Shown here piece by piece: positions 43,213 to 52,193 of a stretch of DNA of 64,000 nt (position 1 is the stretch's first letter; each line of letters starts with the position of its first letter). The notes under the pieces were generated by a model. The model had not been told where the DNA came from. It made no database searches and saw only the letters and a program-made list of their open reading frames with translations. The stretch comes from Archangium gephyra (GTDB taxonomy: Bacteria > Myxococcota > Myxococcia > Myxococcales > Myxococcaceae), in the NCBI GenBank assembly GCA_003243425.1, contig QFQP01000027.1:1-64000 (forward strand), written 5' to 3'. A program made the position numbers and the translations under genes.

Positions 43213-43883
43213 GTGAGCCTCCTCGCCGCGTCCCAGCGTTCAGCTACGGAGCGACGGCCATTCAACAAAGGGGTGAGGTCGGTGCACGTCGTCAGCTTCG
43301 ACTGCGCCAGCACCAGCGCGTCGAGCCGCAACGTCATGTTCTCGAGTGGCTCCGGCGCGTGCGCGGCACCCACGTGCAGCACGACGTCGGGGTATTCGTG
43401 TTCGAAGAAGCCGAAGTGCATGGCCACCGGCACACAGCGAACGCCGGTCATCCGCGCCAGCAGCTCGACGCCACGCTCCAGCTGGAGGGGCGGCGTAGCG
43501 CGCGGCGCGAGCGTGCCCTGGGGGAAGACGCACACCAGCGCGCGCGGCCTGGCGAGCAGCTTCGCGGCGTACTTGAGGCTCTCGCGCGCCGACCTCGCTT
43601 CACCGCGGCGAATCGAGAACGCGCCGATGCGACGGAGGAACGGGTAGCGCGCGAGGTTGTGCTCCTCCATCAACGCGTAACCGTCGCGCTGGTGCGCCCG
43701 GGACAACGCGTGCGCGGCGAAGCCGTCCCAGAAGCTGGTGTGGTTCGCGTACATCAGCAGCGGCTCGTCGCCCTCGGGCAGCGCGCCGTGGCACCACAGG
43801 CCGCGGAAGTTCGAGCGCAGCTTCCAATGCACGTAGTGGTCGAGCGCCCAGGTGAAGAACGGCTGCTTGGCCGCGGGAATCAT
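43209..43883 (-). CDS. PlsC-like acyltransferase
   Basis: A 224-residue 1-acyl-glycerol-phosphate-acyltransferase-like enzyme. Motif I is N-H-T-S-F-W-D (the catalytic H-x4-D), motif II lies around R-R-I-G-A-F-S-I-R-R, and motif III reads V-F-P-Q-G-T. Both its start and stop overlap neighbouring crt genes (ATGA). Next to a glycosyltransferase in a carotenoid operon, it probably adds a fatty acid to a carotenoid sugar, giving the glycoside ester type known from myxobacteria. This substrate is inferred from context. Confidence 0.87.
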   Translation of the reverse strand: MIPAAKQPFFTWALDHYVHWKLRSNFRGLWCHGALPEGDEPLLMYANHTSFWDGFAAHALSRAHQRDGYALMEEHNLARYPFLRRIGAFSIRRGEARSARESLKYAAKLLARPRALVCVFPQGTLAPRATPPLQLERGVELLARMTGVRCVPVAMHFGFFEHEYPDVVLHVGAAHAPEPLENMTLRLDALVLAQSKLTTCTDLTPLLNGRRSVAERWDAARRLT

Positions 43884-44878
43884 TCGAGCACTCCCTTCGC
43901 GCCGATGTGCAGCACGCGACCACGCCAGGTCACGCGGGAACCCAGCAGCAACGACTTCACCCAGCTGGCGAGCAGCAGACACTCACCGGCGAACCACCAC
44001 GGCGAGAGGCTGCGTTCGAGCGCGAAGGCGAGCCCGAAGCGCGCCAGCACCAGCACCGCGGTGAGGGCCGTCAGCAGCTGCGAGTCGAGAGCAGCCGCCG
44101 CGAGCATCAGCAGCGGCGTACACGCGAAGAAGAGCGGAATGGTGGGGAACAGCGCCCCGCGATGCGCGCGCAGCACCTGCATCCACCGCGTGAAGCGCGC
44201 GAACGACGCCTCGAGCGAGCGGCGCCCCGGGAGGTTGGCGCGCGCCACCAGCCTGGTGGTCAGCCCGCGCCGGTGGAGCGCCTTCGACAGCTCGAGGTCT
44301 TCGCCCACACAATCGGGAATGGAGCGCAGCACCTCGAGCGCCGCGGGGGACAACGCCATCGCCTTGCCGCACAGCGGTGAGCTGCCCGGAGAAATCGCGT
44401 CGAGCACTTCGAAGCTGTGCGCGGACTGAACGAGCAGACCGCGCTCGAAGCCCGGCTCGACCGGCGCGGGAGACGCCCACGCGAGTGCTGCGCCGCTGTC
44501 GAGCCCTGCGACGAGCGCGCCCACCAGCGCGTCGTCGACGTGCACGTCGGCGTCGACGATCAACACCGGCTTCATCACCCCCAGCTTCGCGAGCGCGGCG
44601 TGAATGTGGCCCAGCTTGCGGTTGAAGCCGTGCGGGTCCGAGGCCAGCCACGCCCCCGCGCCGCTGGGCACCGGCGCGACGACGTACTGCTCGACGCCCT
44701 GGGCGAGGTGCTTGAGGTTCTGCAGCTCCGTCGGCGTGGGCGCGTCGACGGGGCGGAGGAGCACGATGGGCTCGCTGGGAACCCGGCCCACGAGCCCACG
44801 TCGCCTTCCAGCACGCAGCAGCGCCGTGGCCGTGAAGCCGATGGCGACCGCGCACCAGAGGGCGAACGCGATGCTCAT
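43880..44878 (-). CDS. Family 2 glycosyltransferase, probable carotenoid glycosyltransferase
   Basis: A 332-residue inner-membrane GT2 enzyme resembling ceramide glucosyltransferase. An N-terminal membrane anchor is followed by the catalytic domain with V-D-A-D-V-H-V-D-D (sugar-nucleotide/metal binding), G-E-D-L-E-L-S (catalytic base) and R-F-T-R-W (the Q/R-x-x-R-W motif). Two or three membrane helices follow at the C-terminus. It overlaps crtC upstream and the acyltransferase downstream. In this operon it likely glycosylates the hydroxyl introduced by CrtC (inference). Confidence 0.85.
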   Translation of the reverse strand: MSIAFALWCAVAIGFTATALLRAGRRRGLVGRVPSEPIVLLRPVDAPTPTELQNLKHLAQGVEQYVVAPVPSGAGAWLASDPHGFNRKLGHIHAALAKLGVMKPVLIVDADVHVDDALVGALVAGLDSGAALAWASPAPVEPGFERGLLVQSAHSFEVLDAISPGSSPLCGKAMALSPAALEVLRSIPDCVGEDLELSKALHRRGLTTRLVARANLPGRRSLEASFARFTRWMQVLRAHRGALFPTIPLFFACTPLLMLAAAALDSQLLTALTAVLVLARFGLAFALERSLSPWWFAGECLLLASWVKSLLLGSRVTWRGRVLHIGAKGVLE

Positions 44879-45807
44879 CGCCCCGCCTCCACGCGCGTAC
44901 GGAAGTGCGCCATCCACGTGATGAGCGGCGAGCGGAACTTCTTGAAGTCAGCCACCTCGCACACGGTGTGCGCGCTGGCGTCACCGGCCTCGAGGCGCGC
45001 GTAGAACGGCGACGACTCCAGCAGCGACGTGGGCAGCCCCGAGAGCGACCGCGGCACCGGCAGCCCCCAACGCGTACGCGAGGTCATCGGCGCGTCGGTG
45101 TGCGAGCGGCACGAGGTCACGCCTTCAGCGGTCACCGCGACCTGCAGCGGGGTCACGCCGTCGTGCCACGGGCGGTAGGTGATGTGCGTCGAGTCGACGT
45201 GGTGCGTGCGCGACCAGTCCCAGCCCTCGAGGTCGGTGCCCAGCGGCGTCTCGCCGTGATTTCCGTCGTGGTAGCCGCGGCCTTCGAGCACGCGGTTCTG
45301 CAACGGCAGCGTGAGCTTCGCGGTGCCGCGCGGCGCGTAGGGGTGCCAGAAGTGCGGGAGACCGTCGACGAGTTGGTACGCGTCGGCGCCGCGCACCTCG
45401 GGGCAGAACTCGAACTCACACTGCGCGGGCTTGCCCCACACCGGCGTGCGCTCGGAGATGCTCACGTGAATGGTGCCGTCGTCGTTCCACGTCAGCGACG
45501 AGCTGCCGATGCGCAGCGTGTTCTTCTCGAGCGAGACCTGCTCGTACTCGGAGAGCACCCACTGCTGCGGCACGCGGTTCTCGTAGAGCGCGAAGTTGAT
45601 GGCCGAGTGCGCCTGCGGGTTGGCGCCCTTCTTCACGCGGCTCGCGTAGCGCGGTGAGAAGAGCGAGCCGATCATGAAGATGCAGACCGCGGTGACGTCG
45701 CCGGCGACGAGGTCGAAGTAGTACCAGCGGTAGGCGCCGGGCCGCGTGGGGAGCTCGCGTGCGCCCCCGTCGTGACCCGACCCCGCTTCACCCGAACGCG
45801 GAGTCAT
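44875..45807 (-). CDS. crtC: Carotenoid 1,2-hydratase (hydroxyneurosporene synthase-like)
   Basis: A 310-residue member of the CrtC family, which adds water across the terminal double bond of acyclic carotenoids. The family signature is visible as G-R-G-Y-H-D-G-N-H-G-E-T-P-L (about 195), with W-D-W-S-R-T-H-H and H-F-W-H-P-Y-A nearby. It lies directly after the CrtD-like gene (ATGA overlap), the order expected if hydration and 3,4-desaturation act together. The hydroxyl it makes is the likely attachment point for the sugar. Confidence 0.9.
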   Translation of the reverse strand: MTPRSGEAGSGHDGGARELPTRPGAYRWYYFDLVAGDVTAVCIFMIGSLFSPRYASRVKKGANPQAHSAINFALYENRVPQQWVLSEYEQVSLEKNTLRIGSSSLTWNDDGTIHVSISERTPVWGKPAQCEFEFCPEVRGADAYQLVDGLPHFWHPYAPRGTAKLTLPLQNRVLEGRGYHDGNHGETPLGTDLEGWDWSRTHHVDSTHITYRPWHDGVTPLQVAVTAEGVTSCRSHTDAPMTSRTRWGLPVPRSLSGLPTSLLESSPFYARLEAGDASAHTVCEVADFKKFRSPLITWMAHFRTRVEAGR

Positions 45808-47228
45808 GACCGGCCTCCGAGGTGCTGCTCGACGAGCGTCGACGCGAAGTGACCCGACAACATCACCATCGGCACACCGCCACCGGGGTGCGTGCCGCCA
45901 CCGGCGTAGAACACGCCGCGCGTCTTCGACCGCATCTTCGGCCGCGCGAAGGGGCCGAACTTCCCGTGCGGCAGAAAGCCGTAGATGGAACCGCCCGGCG
46001 CCCCACCGCGCGCGAGGTCGACGGGCGTGCGCTCACCGACGATGGCGATGTTCGCGTCGCGCGCCTCAGGCGCCAGCTTCTTGACCGTCTCCACGCACAG
46101 CGCGCGCAGCTGGGTCGCGTGCTGGGTCCACCTGCCGACGTCGGCTTCGCCGCGCAGCGCAGGGGAGTTCACCATCACGAACAAGCCGCTGCGGCCTTGC
46201 GGCGCGACCGACGCGTCACTCGCCGCGGGGTGACACACGTAGACCGTGGTGGCGTACGGCTGCTCACCGCGGAACAACGCGGCGAACTCGGTCTTCGGGT
46301 CATCGGTGAAGGCGATGCTGTGGTGCGGGAGCGACAGTCGCCTGTCGGCGTCGAGCAGCAGCACGTAGCCCGACAGCGCGAGCGGCTCGTGCGTGCCGAG
46401 CAGGGGGTCTTGATTCACGACGATGGAATCGAACTCGTGCTCGTCGCCGCTGGGGCCGGCCACGAGCGAGCGGCCGTGCTGTTTCCAGCTCGCGCGGGCA
46501 CCGTAGCGAATGGTCACCCCGAGGCGCTCGAGCGCCTTGCCGAACGCGGCGACCAGGCCCGCCATGCCGCCTTCGACGTGGTGCACGCCGAACGCACGTT
46601 CGATGTGCGGAATCATCGCGAAGGCGGCGCTCGCTTCGTACGGCGAGGCGCCGGCGTAGGTCGCGAAGCGCCCGACGAACTGCTGCAGCTGCGGCGAGGT
46701 GAAGTGCTTGCGCGCCAGCGAGTCGAGCGACGACATCTTCAGGCCCGCCAGCGCCGAGGCGACGCCGCGACGGGCGACGCGGGTCATGAAGGCCAGCGTG
46801 CCTTCGAAGGGCGCCTCGAGGTACGGCTCGCCGGCTGCGTAGTGAATGTTCTTCGCGTCTTCGTAGAAGCGGTGAATCGAGTTCCCGTCCTCGAAGGTGC
46901 TGGCTGACGCCGCGGTCTGCTCGAGGTCGTCGCCGCAGTCGAAGGTGCGGCCGTCGCTCCACGTGTAGCGCGCGTGGTGCGTGAGCCGGTGGAAGCGCGG
47001 GAGGAGATCTGCCGCGCCGAGGCGCGAGAAGGTCTGCTCGACGACGTGCGGCATCGTCAGCAGCGTGGGGCCGGTGTCGAGCTTCACGCCGGCGTGGGTG
47101 ACCAGCTGGGCCTTGCCACCCAGGGTCGAGGCCTGCTCGAAGAGCGTGACCTGGTGGCCAGCGCGCGCGAGCTCGGCGGCGGCGGTCATGCCTCCGAAGC
47201 CGGCTCCGATGACGGCGACCTTCTTCAT
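45804..47228 (-). CDS. crtD: CrtD-like carotenoid 3,4-desaturase
   Basis: A 474-residue CrtI/CrtD-family flavoprotein. The FAD-binding motif is V-A-V-I-G-A-G-F-G-G-M-T-A-A and the C-terminal signature Y-A-G-G-G-T-H-P-G-G-G-V-P. It is shorter than the two CrtI copies here and sits beside crtC, so I favour CrtD (hydroxyneurosporene/rhodopin 3,4-desaturation) over phytoene desaturation. The start overlaps the crtB stop and the stop overlaps the crtC start. Specificity within the family is inferred from position. Confidence 0.82.
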   Translation of the reverse strand: MKKVAVIGAGFGGMTAAAELARAGHQVTLFEQASTLGGKAQLVTHAGVKLDTGPTLLTMPHVVEQTFSRLGAADLLPRFHRLTHHARYTWSDGRTFDCGDDLEQTAASASTFEDGNSIHRFYEDAKNIHYAAGEPYLEAPFEGTLAFMTRVARRGVASALAGLKMSSLDSLARKHFTSPQLQQFVGRFATYAGASPYEASAAFAMIPHIERAFGVHHVEGGMAGLVAAFGKALERLGVTIRYGARASWKQHGRSLVAGPSGDEHEFDSIVVNQDPLLGTHEPLALSGYVLLLDADRRLSLPHHSIAFTDDPKTEFAALFRGEQPYATTVYVCHPAASDASVAPQGRSGLFVMVNSPALRGEADVGRWTQHATQLRALCVETVKKLAPEARDANIAIVGERTPVDLARGGAPGGSIYGFLPHGKFGPFARPKMRSKTRGVFYAGGGTHPGGGVPMVMLSGHFASTLVEQHLGGRS

Positions 47229-48151
47229 GACGAGATCCGTGGAGAAGACGGGGTGACTTGCGCCTCGCCGTGCCGGGGCGCAGGGAGCAACGCGACCTTC
47301 AGCAGTCGCCAGAACTTTCCGGCCTTCGAGACCGAGGCGCGCTGCGAGAACACGTCGAAGTCGCGCTGCTCGATGATGTCGAGAATTCCCCCGTAGATGC
47401 TCGACAACAGCCGCACGACCCGCGGCGCACTGAAGCCCGGCAGGTACCTGGCGCCCGCTTCACCCGAGGCGTACAGCGCGCGCGCGCGCGCAATCTGAAA
47501 CCGCGCGAAGGAGCGCCACGCGTCGGTCACCACGCCGCGCGCCAGCATCTCTTCGGTCACGCCGTGGGCGGCCAGCTCGTCCTGCGGCAGGTACACGCGC
47601 CCGCGGCCCAGGTCTTCCTTCACGTCGCGGAGGATGTTCGTCAGCTGCATCGCGCGGCCGAGGTCGTCGGCGTGCTTGAGCGCCACCGCGTCGGTCGTGC
47701 CCAGCAGCGGCGCCATCATCAACCCCACCGTGCCGGCCGCGCGGTAGCAGTAGCCGTCGAGCTCCGCCCAGCTCGCGTAGCGCGACTTCACGGTGTCCAT
47801 CTCCATGCCGGCGATGAGGTCGTGAAACGGCTGCTCCGCGATGCCGAAGCGCTTCACGGTGTCGATGAGCGCGAGCTGCTCGTTCTCGGGCCACGGCGTC
47901 TCGGGCAGCACGTGGCCACCGAACACCGACCGCACACAGCCATGCGCGCGGTCCAGCGACTGCGTCAGCGACACGCCCGGCGTCGGCGCGTCGACCACGT
48001 CGTCGAGCCTCCGGCAGAACGCGTACAGCGCGTAGGCCCCCAGCCGTCGATGGCCGAACAGCGCCGCCGACGAGAAATAGAAGCTCTTGGCGTGGTGCCT
48101 GGTCACGCCCTGCGCGGAGCGGTACCCCAGAGCGAGCGCGGAGCCCGTCAT
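47225..48151 (-). CDS. crtB: Phytoene synthase
   Basis: A 308-residue enzyme that condenses two geranylgeranyl diphosphates to phytoene. Both Asp-rich regions are present: F-C-R-R-L-D-D-V-V-D (about 45-54) and the second, N-I-L-R-D-V-K-E-D-L-G-R-G-R-V-Y-L-P. The conserved Y-C-Y-R-A-A-G-T-V-G segment is also seen. The open frame runs far upstream in shadow; Met 48151, overlapping the crtI stop (ATGA), is the true start. It is the third gene of the operon. Confidence 0.95.
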   Translation of the reverse strand: MTGSALALGYRSAQGVTRHHAKSFYFSSAALFGHRRLGAYALYAFCRRLDDVVDAPTPGVSLTQSLDRAHGCVRSVFGGHVLPETPWPENEQLALIDTVKRFGIAEQPFHDLIAGMEMDTVKSRYASWAELDGYCYRAAGTVGLMMAPLLGTTDAVALKHADDLGRAMQLTNILRDVKEDLGRGRVYLPQDELAAHGVTEEMLARGVVTDAWRSFARFQIARARALYASGEAGARYLPGFSAPRVVRLLSSIYGGILDIIEQRDFDVFSQRASVSKAGKFWRLLKVALLPAPRHGEAQVTPSSPRISS

Positions 48152-49647
48152 GCGGCCTCCGCGCGCTGCATGCCGGCCTCTTCGAGGATGGCGTCGACCG
48201 CGAAACCCGCGCTCAACATCACCGTGGGCACGCCCGTGCCGGGCTGAATCGAAGCGCCGCACCAGAACAGTCGCGAGACGTCGGGGTCTTTGACCGTCGG
48301 GCGGAACGGGCCGATCTGCCAGAAGCTCTGCGCGAGCCCGAAGTTCGAGCCACGCGCGAGGTTCAACTCGCTGGCCCAATCGTTCGGCGTGATGACGCGC
48401 TCTGCTTCGACCAGCGACTCCACGTCGCCGTAGCCCTCGGCCTTCAAGCGCGCGAACACCTGCGCGCGCACCTTCGGGCCTTCGACGGCCCAGTCGACGC
48501 CCTCGTTCTGCTCGGGCACCGGCACCAGCACGTAGAGCGCGTCTTTGCCGGGGGCCGCGAAGCCCTTGCCGGTGCGCGACGGCGCGTTCACGTAGAAGCT
48601 CACGTCGTCGGGCACGCGGCGGCGGCCGAAGATGTCGCGGAAGCTGCCTTCGAAGTCGCTCCCGAAGAACACGTTGTGATGCATCAACTCCGGCACTTCG
48701 CGCGAGAGGCCGAGGTACAGCATGTAGCCCGACGACGTGAAGCGGCGGCGCTCGACGGCTTCGCTGCGCCGGGTGGCCACCTCCCCCGGCAGGAAGTGCT
48801 TCACGGCGTGGGCGTAGTCGGCGTTGCAGAGCACGACGTCGGCGCGCTCGACGGAACCGTCTTCGAGCTCGACCCCGGTGGCGCTGCCGTGCTCGACCAC
48901 GAACCGGCGAATCGACGTCGAGTAGCGGAACTTCACGCCCAGCTCGAGGCACACCTTCTCGAGCGCCAGCGGCACCGCGTGCAGCCCACCTTCGGGGAAC
49001 CAGATGCCGTGCGTCGCTTCGGTGAAGGGCAGCAGCGAGAAGACCGCCGGCGCGTCCCACGGGGACAGGCCCAGGTACATGGTCTGAAAGCTGAGCGCCT
49101 GCCGCAGCCGCGCGTCGCGGAAGAACGAGCTGACGTGCGGCCACAGCTTCTTGAGCGCGCCCACCTGGAAGATGGCCGGCACGTTCGACGGCGCGACGAA
49201 GGGCCACACCGACGCGAAGTGCTTGCTGATGAACTTCGGGAACGCGAGGTCGTGCTGCTTGCGGCCGTGGTCGATGAAGTCGCGGTACTTCGCGGCGCTG
49301 CCGGGCTCGAGGCGCTCGAGCTCTTCGCTCATGCGCTGCTGATCAGTCCACAGCGTGAAGCGGGAGCCGTCGCGGTAGTGCACGCGGTAATGCGGGTCGC
49401 AGCGCGTCAGCTGCAGGTAGTCGGACAGCTTGCGGCCGACCGACGCGAACGCACTCTCGAGCACGTGCGGCATCAGCAGAATCGTCGGGCCGAGGTCGAA
49501 CTGAAAGCCGTCGAACGACACGCGGCCGCAGCGGCCACCGGGCTCCGACTGCTTCTCGAACACCGTCACGTCAAAGCCGGCGTGCGCGAGCTTCATCGCC
49601 GCGGTCAGCCCGCCGACGCCCGCGCCCACCACCAGCGCGCGTTTCAC
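48148..49647 (-). CDS. crtI: CrtI-family phytoene desaturase, operon gene 2
   Basis: A 499-residue phytoene desaturase-type flavoprotein. FAD motif V-V-G-A-G-V-G-G-L-T-A-A; second motif F-E-K...G-G-R; D-L-G-P-T-I-L-L-M-P near 55; C-terminal F-W-C-G-A-S-I-Q-P-G-T-G-V-P. It lies between crtE and crtB with four-base overlaps, as in the M. xanthus carB operon where the equivalent gene is crtIb. It probably shares phytoene-to-lycopene desaturation with the CrtI copy at the operon end. Confidence 0.93.
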   Translation of the reverse strand: MKRALVVGAGVGGLTAAMKLAHAGFDVTVFEKQSEPGGRCGRVSFDGFQFDLGPTILLMPHVLESAFASVGRKLSDYLQLTRCDPHYRVHYRDGSRFTLWTDQQRMSEELERLEPGSAAKYRDFIDHGRKQHDLAFPKFISKHFASVWPFVAPSNVPAIFQVGALKKLWPHVSSFFRDARLRQALSFQTMYLGLSPWDAPAVFSLLPFTEATHGIWFPEGGLHAVPLALEKVCLELGVKFRYSTSIRRFVVEHGSATGVELEDGSVERADVVLCNADYAHAVKHFLPGEVATRRSEAVERRRFTSSGYMLYLGLSREVPELMHHNVFFGSDFEGSFRDIFGRRRVPDDVSFYVNAPSRTGKGFAAPGKDALYVLVPVPEQNEGVDWAVEGPKVRAQVFARLKAEGYGDVESLVEAERVITPNDWASELNLARGSNFGLAQSFWQIGPFRPTVKDPDVSRLFWCGASIQPGTGVPTVMLSAGFAVDAILEEAGMQRAEAA

Positions 49648-50699
49648 GAATTCCTCCGCGCGAGCCCGTCGAACAGGTGCCGCAACATCGCCGCGCCCGC
49701 CGAGTCACCGAGCGCATCGAGGGCCCGTGTCGCCGCGCGCGTTCGGGTGTCGATGACCTTCTGGGTCGACGAGGCGCCGCCCCAGGTCTTGACCAGCTCC
49801 CGCGCCGTCGCCAGCCGCGCTTCGTTGGGCGCTTCCCACAGCGACTCCAGCGCTTCTCGGCCCTCGGCGTCGGCGCGCGTCCACGCGGCGATGACCGGGA
49901 ACGTGCGCTTGCCCTCGAGGTAGTCGCCGCCGCACGGCTTGCCGGCCGTCGCGGCGTCACCCAGCAGGCCGATGAGGTCGTCGCGCAGCTGGTACGCGAG
50001 GCCCGCGTGACGGCCGACGCGCTTGAGCGAGTCGATGAGCGCCGGCGAACCACCGGCCAGCATCGCGCCACACGCGAGCGGCGCCACGAAGCCGTAGCGG
50101 GCGGTCTTCAGGTCGGCGACCTTCAAGGTGCGGAACAGGGTCACCGTCGACAACGGCGCGCGCGAGAGCACGAGGTCCAGGTGCTGGCCGGCCGCGGTGT
50201 GACGGCAGACCTCCAGCATGTACCGGGTGGCCGCGACGCTCTCGGGCGAGCTCAGCATCAGCTCCACGGCGCGCGCGTAGAGGTGGTCGCCGGCGAGCAC
50301 CGCGAGATCATCACCCTGCTTTCCACCGCCGAAGAGCTCGTGCAGCGCCGCGCCACCGCGCCGGGTCGCCGCGCGGTCGGCCACGTCGTCGTGCACCAGC
50401 ATGAAGGTGTGCAGCAGCTCGAGCCCGGCGCCGAACGACAGCAGCGCTTCGGGAATCTCTCCCCGCATGCCGTCGGGCCTGGCCATCAACCAGCCCAGCG
50501 TCAGCAGCGTCGGCCGCACGCGCTTGGCGGGGCGCAGCACGTACTCCCGCACCGACTGGCGCGACTGCCGCCACAGTGAATCGAGGCCCTCTTCGTCACC
50601 AGCGTCGAGCCATTCGCTGAGCCGAACCTCCAGTTCCTGGCCGTAACGGGTGAGCAGCCCAGCTGGGTTCGTCTCGGCGTGCGCGGCGCGGGTCTTCAC
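49644..50699 (-). CDS. crtE: Geranylgeranyl diphosphate synthase
   Basis: A 351-residue polyprenyl synthase that supplies the C20 precursor. The first Asp-rich motif H-D-D-V-A-D is at 103-108 and the second reads Y-Q-L-R-D-D-L-I-G-L-L-G-D (about 235). Both are intact. The start codon is GTG at 50699 with a strong GGGAGG site six bases upstream; that site overlaps the right arm of an inverted repeat. It is the first gene of the nine-gene crt operon, directly behind the promoter described separately. Confidence 0.94.
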   Translation of the reverse strand: MKTRAAHAETNPAGLLTRYGQELEVRLSEWLDAGDEEGLDSLWRQSRQSVREYVLRPAKRVRPTLLTLGWLMARPDGMRGEIPEALLSFGAGLELLHTFMLVHDDVADRAATRRGGAALHELFGGGKQGDDLAVLAGDHLYARAVELMLSSPESVAATRYMLEVCRHTAAGQHLDLVLSRAPLSTVTLFRTLKVADLKTARYGFVAPLACGAMLAGGSPALIDSLKRVGRHAGLAYQLRDDLIGLLGDAATAGKPCGGDYLEGKRTFPVIAAWTRADAEGREALESLWEAPNEARLATARELVKTWGGASSTQKVIDTRTRAATRALDALGDSAGAAMLRHLFDGLARRNS

Positions 50700-50707
50700 G
50701 GTGGCCT

Positions 50708-50740
50708 CCCTGAACGTGTTTGTTCAACGTTCGTTCAGGG
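50708..50740 (-). promoter_or_regulatory. Inverted repeat over the crt start region (candidate operator)
   Basis: A perfect 9-bp inverted repeat, CCCTGAACG / CGTTCAGGG (50732-50740 and 50708-50716 on the minus strand), with a 15-base centre. It starts immediately after the -10 box and ends within the crtE ribosome site. Within it, TGAAC(G/A)AA recurs twice. It could be an operator for the CarH-like repressor or a 5'-leader hairpin that masks the ribosome site. Confidence 0.6.
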
Positions 50741-50769
50741 TTTGTAAAGGCTTCGTGGAAGCCCGTCAA
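50741..50769 (-). promoter_or_regulatory. Sigma-70-type promoter of the crt operon with palindrome in the spacer
   Basis: On the minus strand TTGACG (50769-50764) and TACAAA (50746-50741) are separated by exactly 17 bases. The spacer contains the perfect palindrome GGCTTC-CAC-GAAGCC (50749-50763), filling it but for two bases. The -10 overlaps TTTACAAA, which fits the TnTACA-type repeat bound by Thermus CarH. A repressor bound here would block polymerase directly. The -35 lies nine bases after the cardiolipin synthase stop. Confidence 0.7.
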
Positions 50770-50777
50770 CCAGATGA

Positions 50778-52184
50778 TCAAAGCTGGGGTGCGAACAACC
50801 TCGCCAGAGCGGTGATCAGCTGGCGGTGTAACGGCGCTTTCTCTTCGAGGCGGATCTTGAGCTTCGCCCGCTCGCGGTCGGCCTCGAACTGGCGGCTGAG
50901 CGCCTCGACCACGGGCCCGCCGTAGAAGGCCGCCACCACCTCGAAGTTGAGCCGCAGCGAGCGGTCGTCGAGGTTGGCGGAGCCGATCACCCCTACGTCA
51001 TCGATGATGGAGGTCTTGGCGTGCAGCATCGGCGGGCCGTAGATGTAGATGCGCACGCCGGCGCGCAGCAGCGCGTCGTGAAACGTGGCGCTCGCGAGGT
51101 CGACGGCCCTCGAGTCGGTCTGGTGGGGAAGAATGATGCGCACGTCGACCCCGCGCATCGCCGCCAGCACGATGGCCGAGTGCAGCGGCTCGTTGGGCAC
51201 GAAGTACGGCGTGGTCAGCCACACGCGCTTCTGTGCAGTGCCGATCGACGCGATGAAGAACGCTTCGATGCCACGGCGGCCGTCGTCGGGCCCCGAGGCG
51301 ATGATCTGCACGAGGCGATCTCCCCGGCCTCTGGGCTCGGGGAAATAGGCGTCGAGCTCCTTGCCGGTCTTCTTCTCGTTCGACGCGAAGTTCCAGTTCT
51401 CGAGGAAGGTGCGCTGAAGCCCCTGCACGGCCTCGCCCCGAATCTCGACGCTGGTGTCGCGCCACGCGGTCTGGCCGTTGGTGCGCGCCGACTGGTCGTC
51501 GGTGATGTTGATGCCGCCGGTGAAGCCGATGGTGCCGTCGATGACGACGATCTTCCGGTGCGTGCGAAAGTTGAAGATGCGCTGCAGCGAGCTGAAGGCG
51601 GGGTTGAAATAGAAGAGCTTCACGCCCGCGTCGTCGAGGTCGCCCTCGGTGTCGTCGCTCAAGCTGGCGCCGACGGCGTCGATGAGCAGCCGCACTTCGA
51701 CGCCCGCGCGCGCTTTTTTCATCAACGCGGCCAGCACCTGCCGGCCGGTCTCGTCGTCGCGGAAGATGTAGTACTCGAGGTGAATGTGGTGCTTCGCCTC
51801 GGCGATGGCGCGCAGCAGCGCGTCGTACTTGGCGTCGCCGTCGGCGAAGACGTTTGCGTACTCCACGCGCATCGGCGGAACACCACCGGTGCGCGTAGCG
51901 ACCTTCATCAGTGCAGCGCTGTGCGCACCGACTTCATGAAACCACTCGCAGTCTTCGAGCAGCCGGCCGACCTGGGCACGCGCGGCGAGCAGCCGGCTCT
52001 TCTTTCGCTGGAGGCGGCGCGGACCAATGAGGAGGTAGAAGGGAACGCCGACGACGGGGAGCAGCATGAGCCCGAAGATCCACGCCAGGGTGGCAGTGGG
52101 GCTTCGCTTCTCGAGAACGATCCACGGCACGAGGACGCAGAACCAACCCACCTCGAGAATGGTGATGAAGAGGGGCCAAGACAC
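50778..52184 (-). CDS. cls: Cardiolipin synthase (phospholipase D family)
   Basis: A 468-residue inner-membrane enzyme that condenses phosphatidylglycerol molecules to cardiolipin. Two N-terminal membrane helices with the P-L-D-nuclease-N region (about 1-60) precede two HKD motifs: H-R-K-I-V-V-I-D-G (about 215) and L-H-A-K-T-S-I-I-D-D (about 395). Both catalytic sites are complete. The start is GTG at 52184. It is upstream of the crt promoter but should be a separate transcript. Confidence 0.94.
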   Translation of the reverse strand: MSWPLFITILEVGWFCVLVPWIVLEKRSPTATLAWIFGLMLLPVVGVPFYLLIGPRRLQRKKSRLLAARAQVGRLLEDCEWFHEVGAHSAALMKVATRTGGVPPMRVEYANVFADGDAKYDALLRAIAEAKHHIHLEYYIFRDDETGRQVLAALMKKARAGVEVRLLIDAVGASLSDDTEGDLDDAGVKLFYFNPAFSSLQRIFNFRTHRKIVVIDGTIGFTGGINITDDQSARTNGQTAWRDTSVEIRGEAVQGLQRTFLENWNFASNEKKTGKELDAYFPEPRGRGDRLVQIIASGPDDGRRGIEAFFIASIGTAQKRVWLTTPYFVPNEPLHSAIVLAAMRGVDVRIILPHQTDSRAVDLASATFHDALLRAGVRIYIYGPPMLHAKTSIIDDVGVIGSANLDDRSLRLNFEVVAAFYGGPVVEALSRQFEADRERAKLKIRLEEKAPLHRQLITALARLFAPQL

Positions 52185-52193
52185 GTCTCGAGC

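Noticed and set aside
47225..49207. Long frame suggesting a crtI-crtB fusion
   Set aside because: The upstream part is a shadow of crtI; crtB starts at 48151 with an ATGA overlap.
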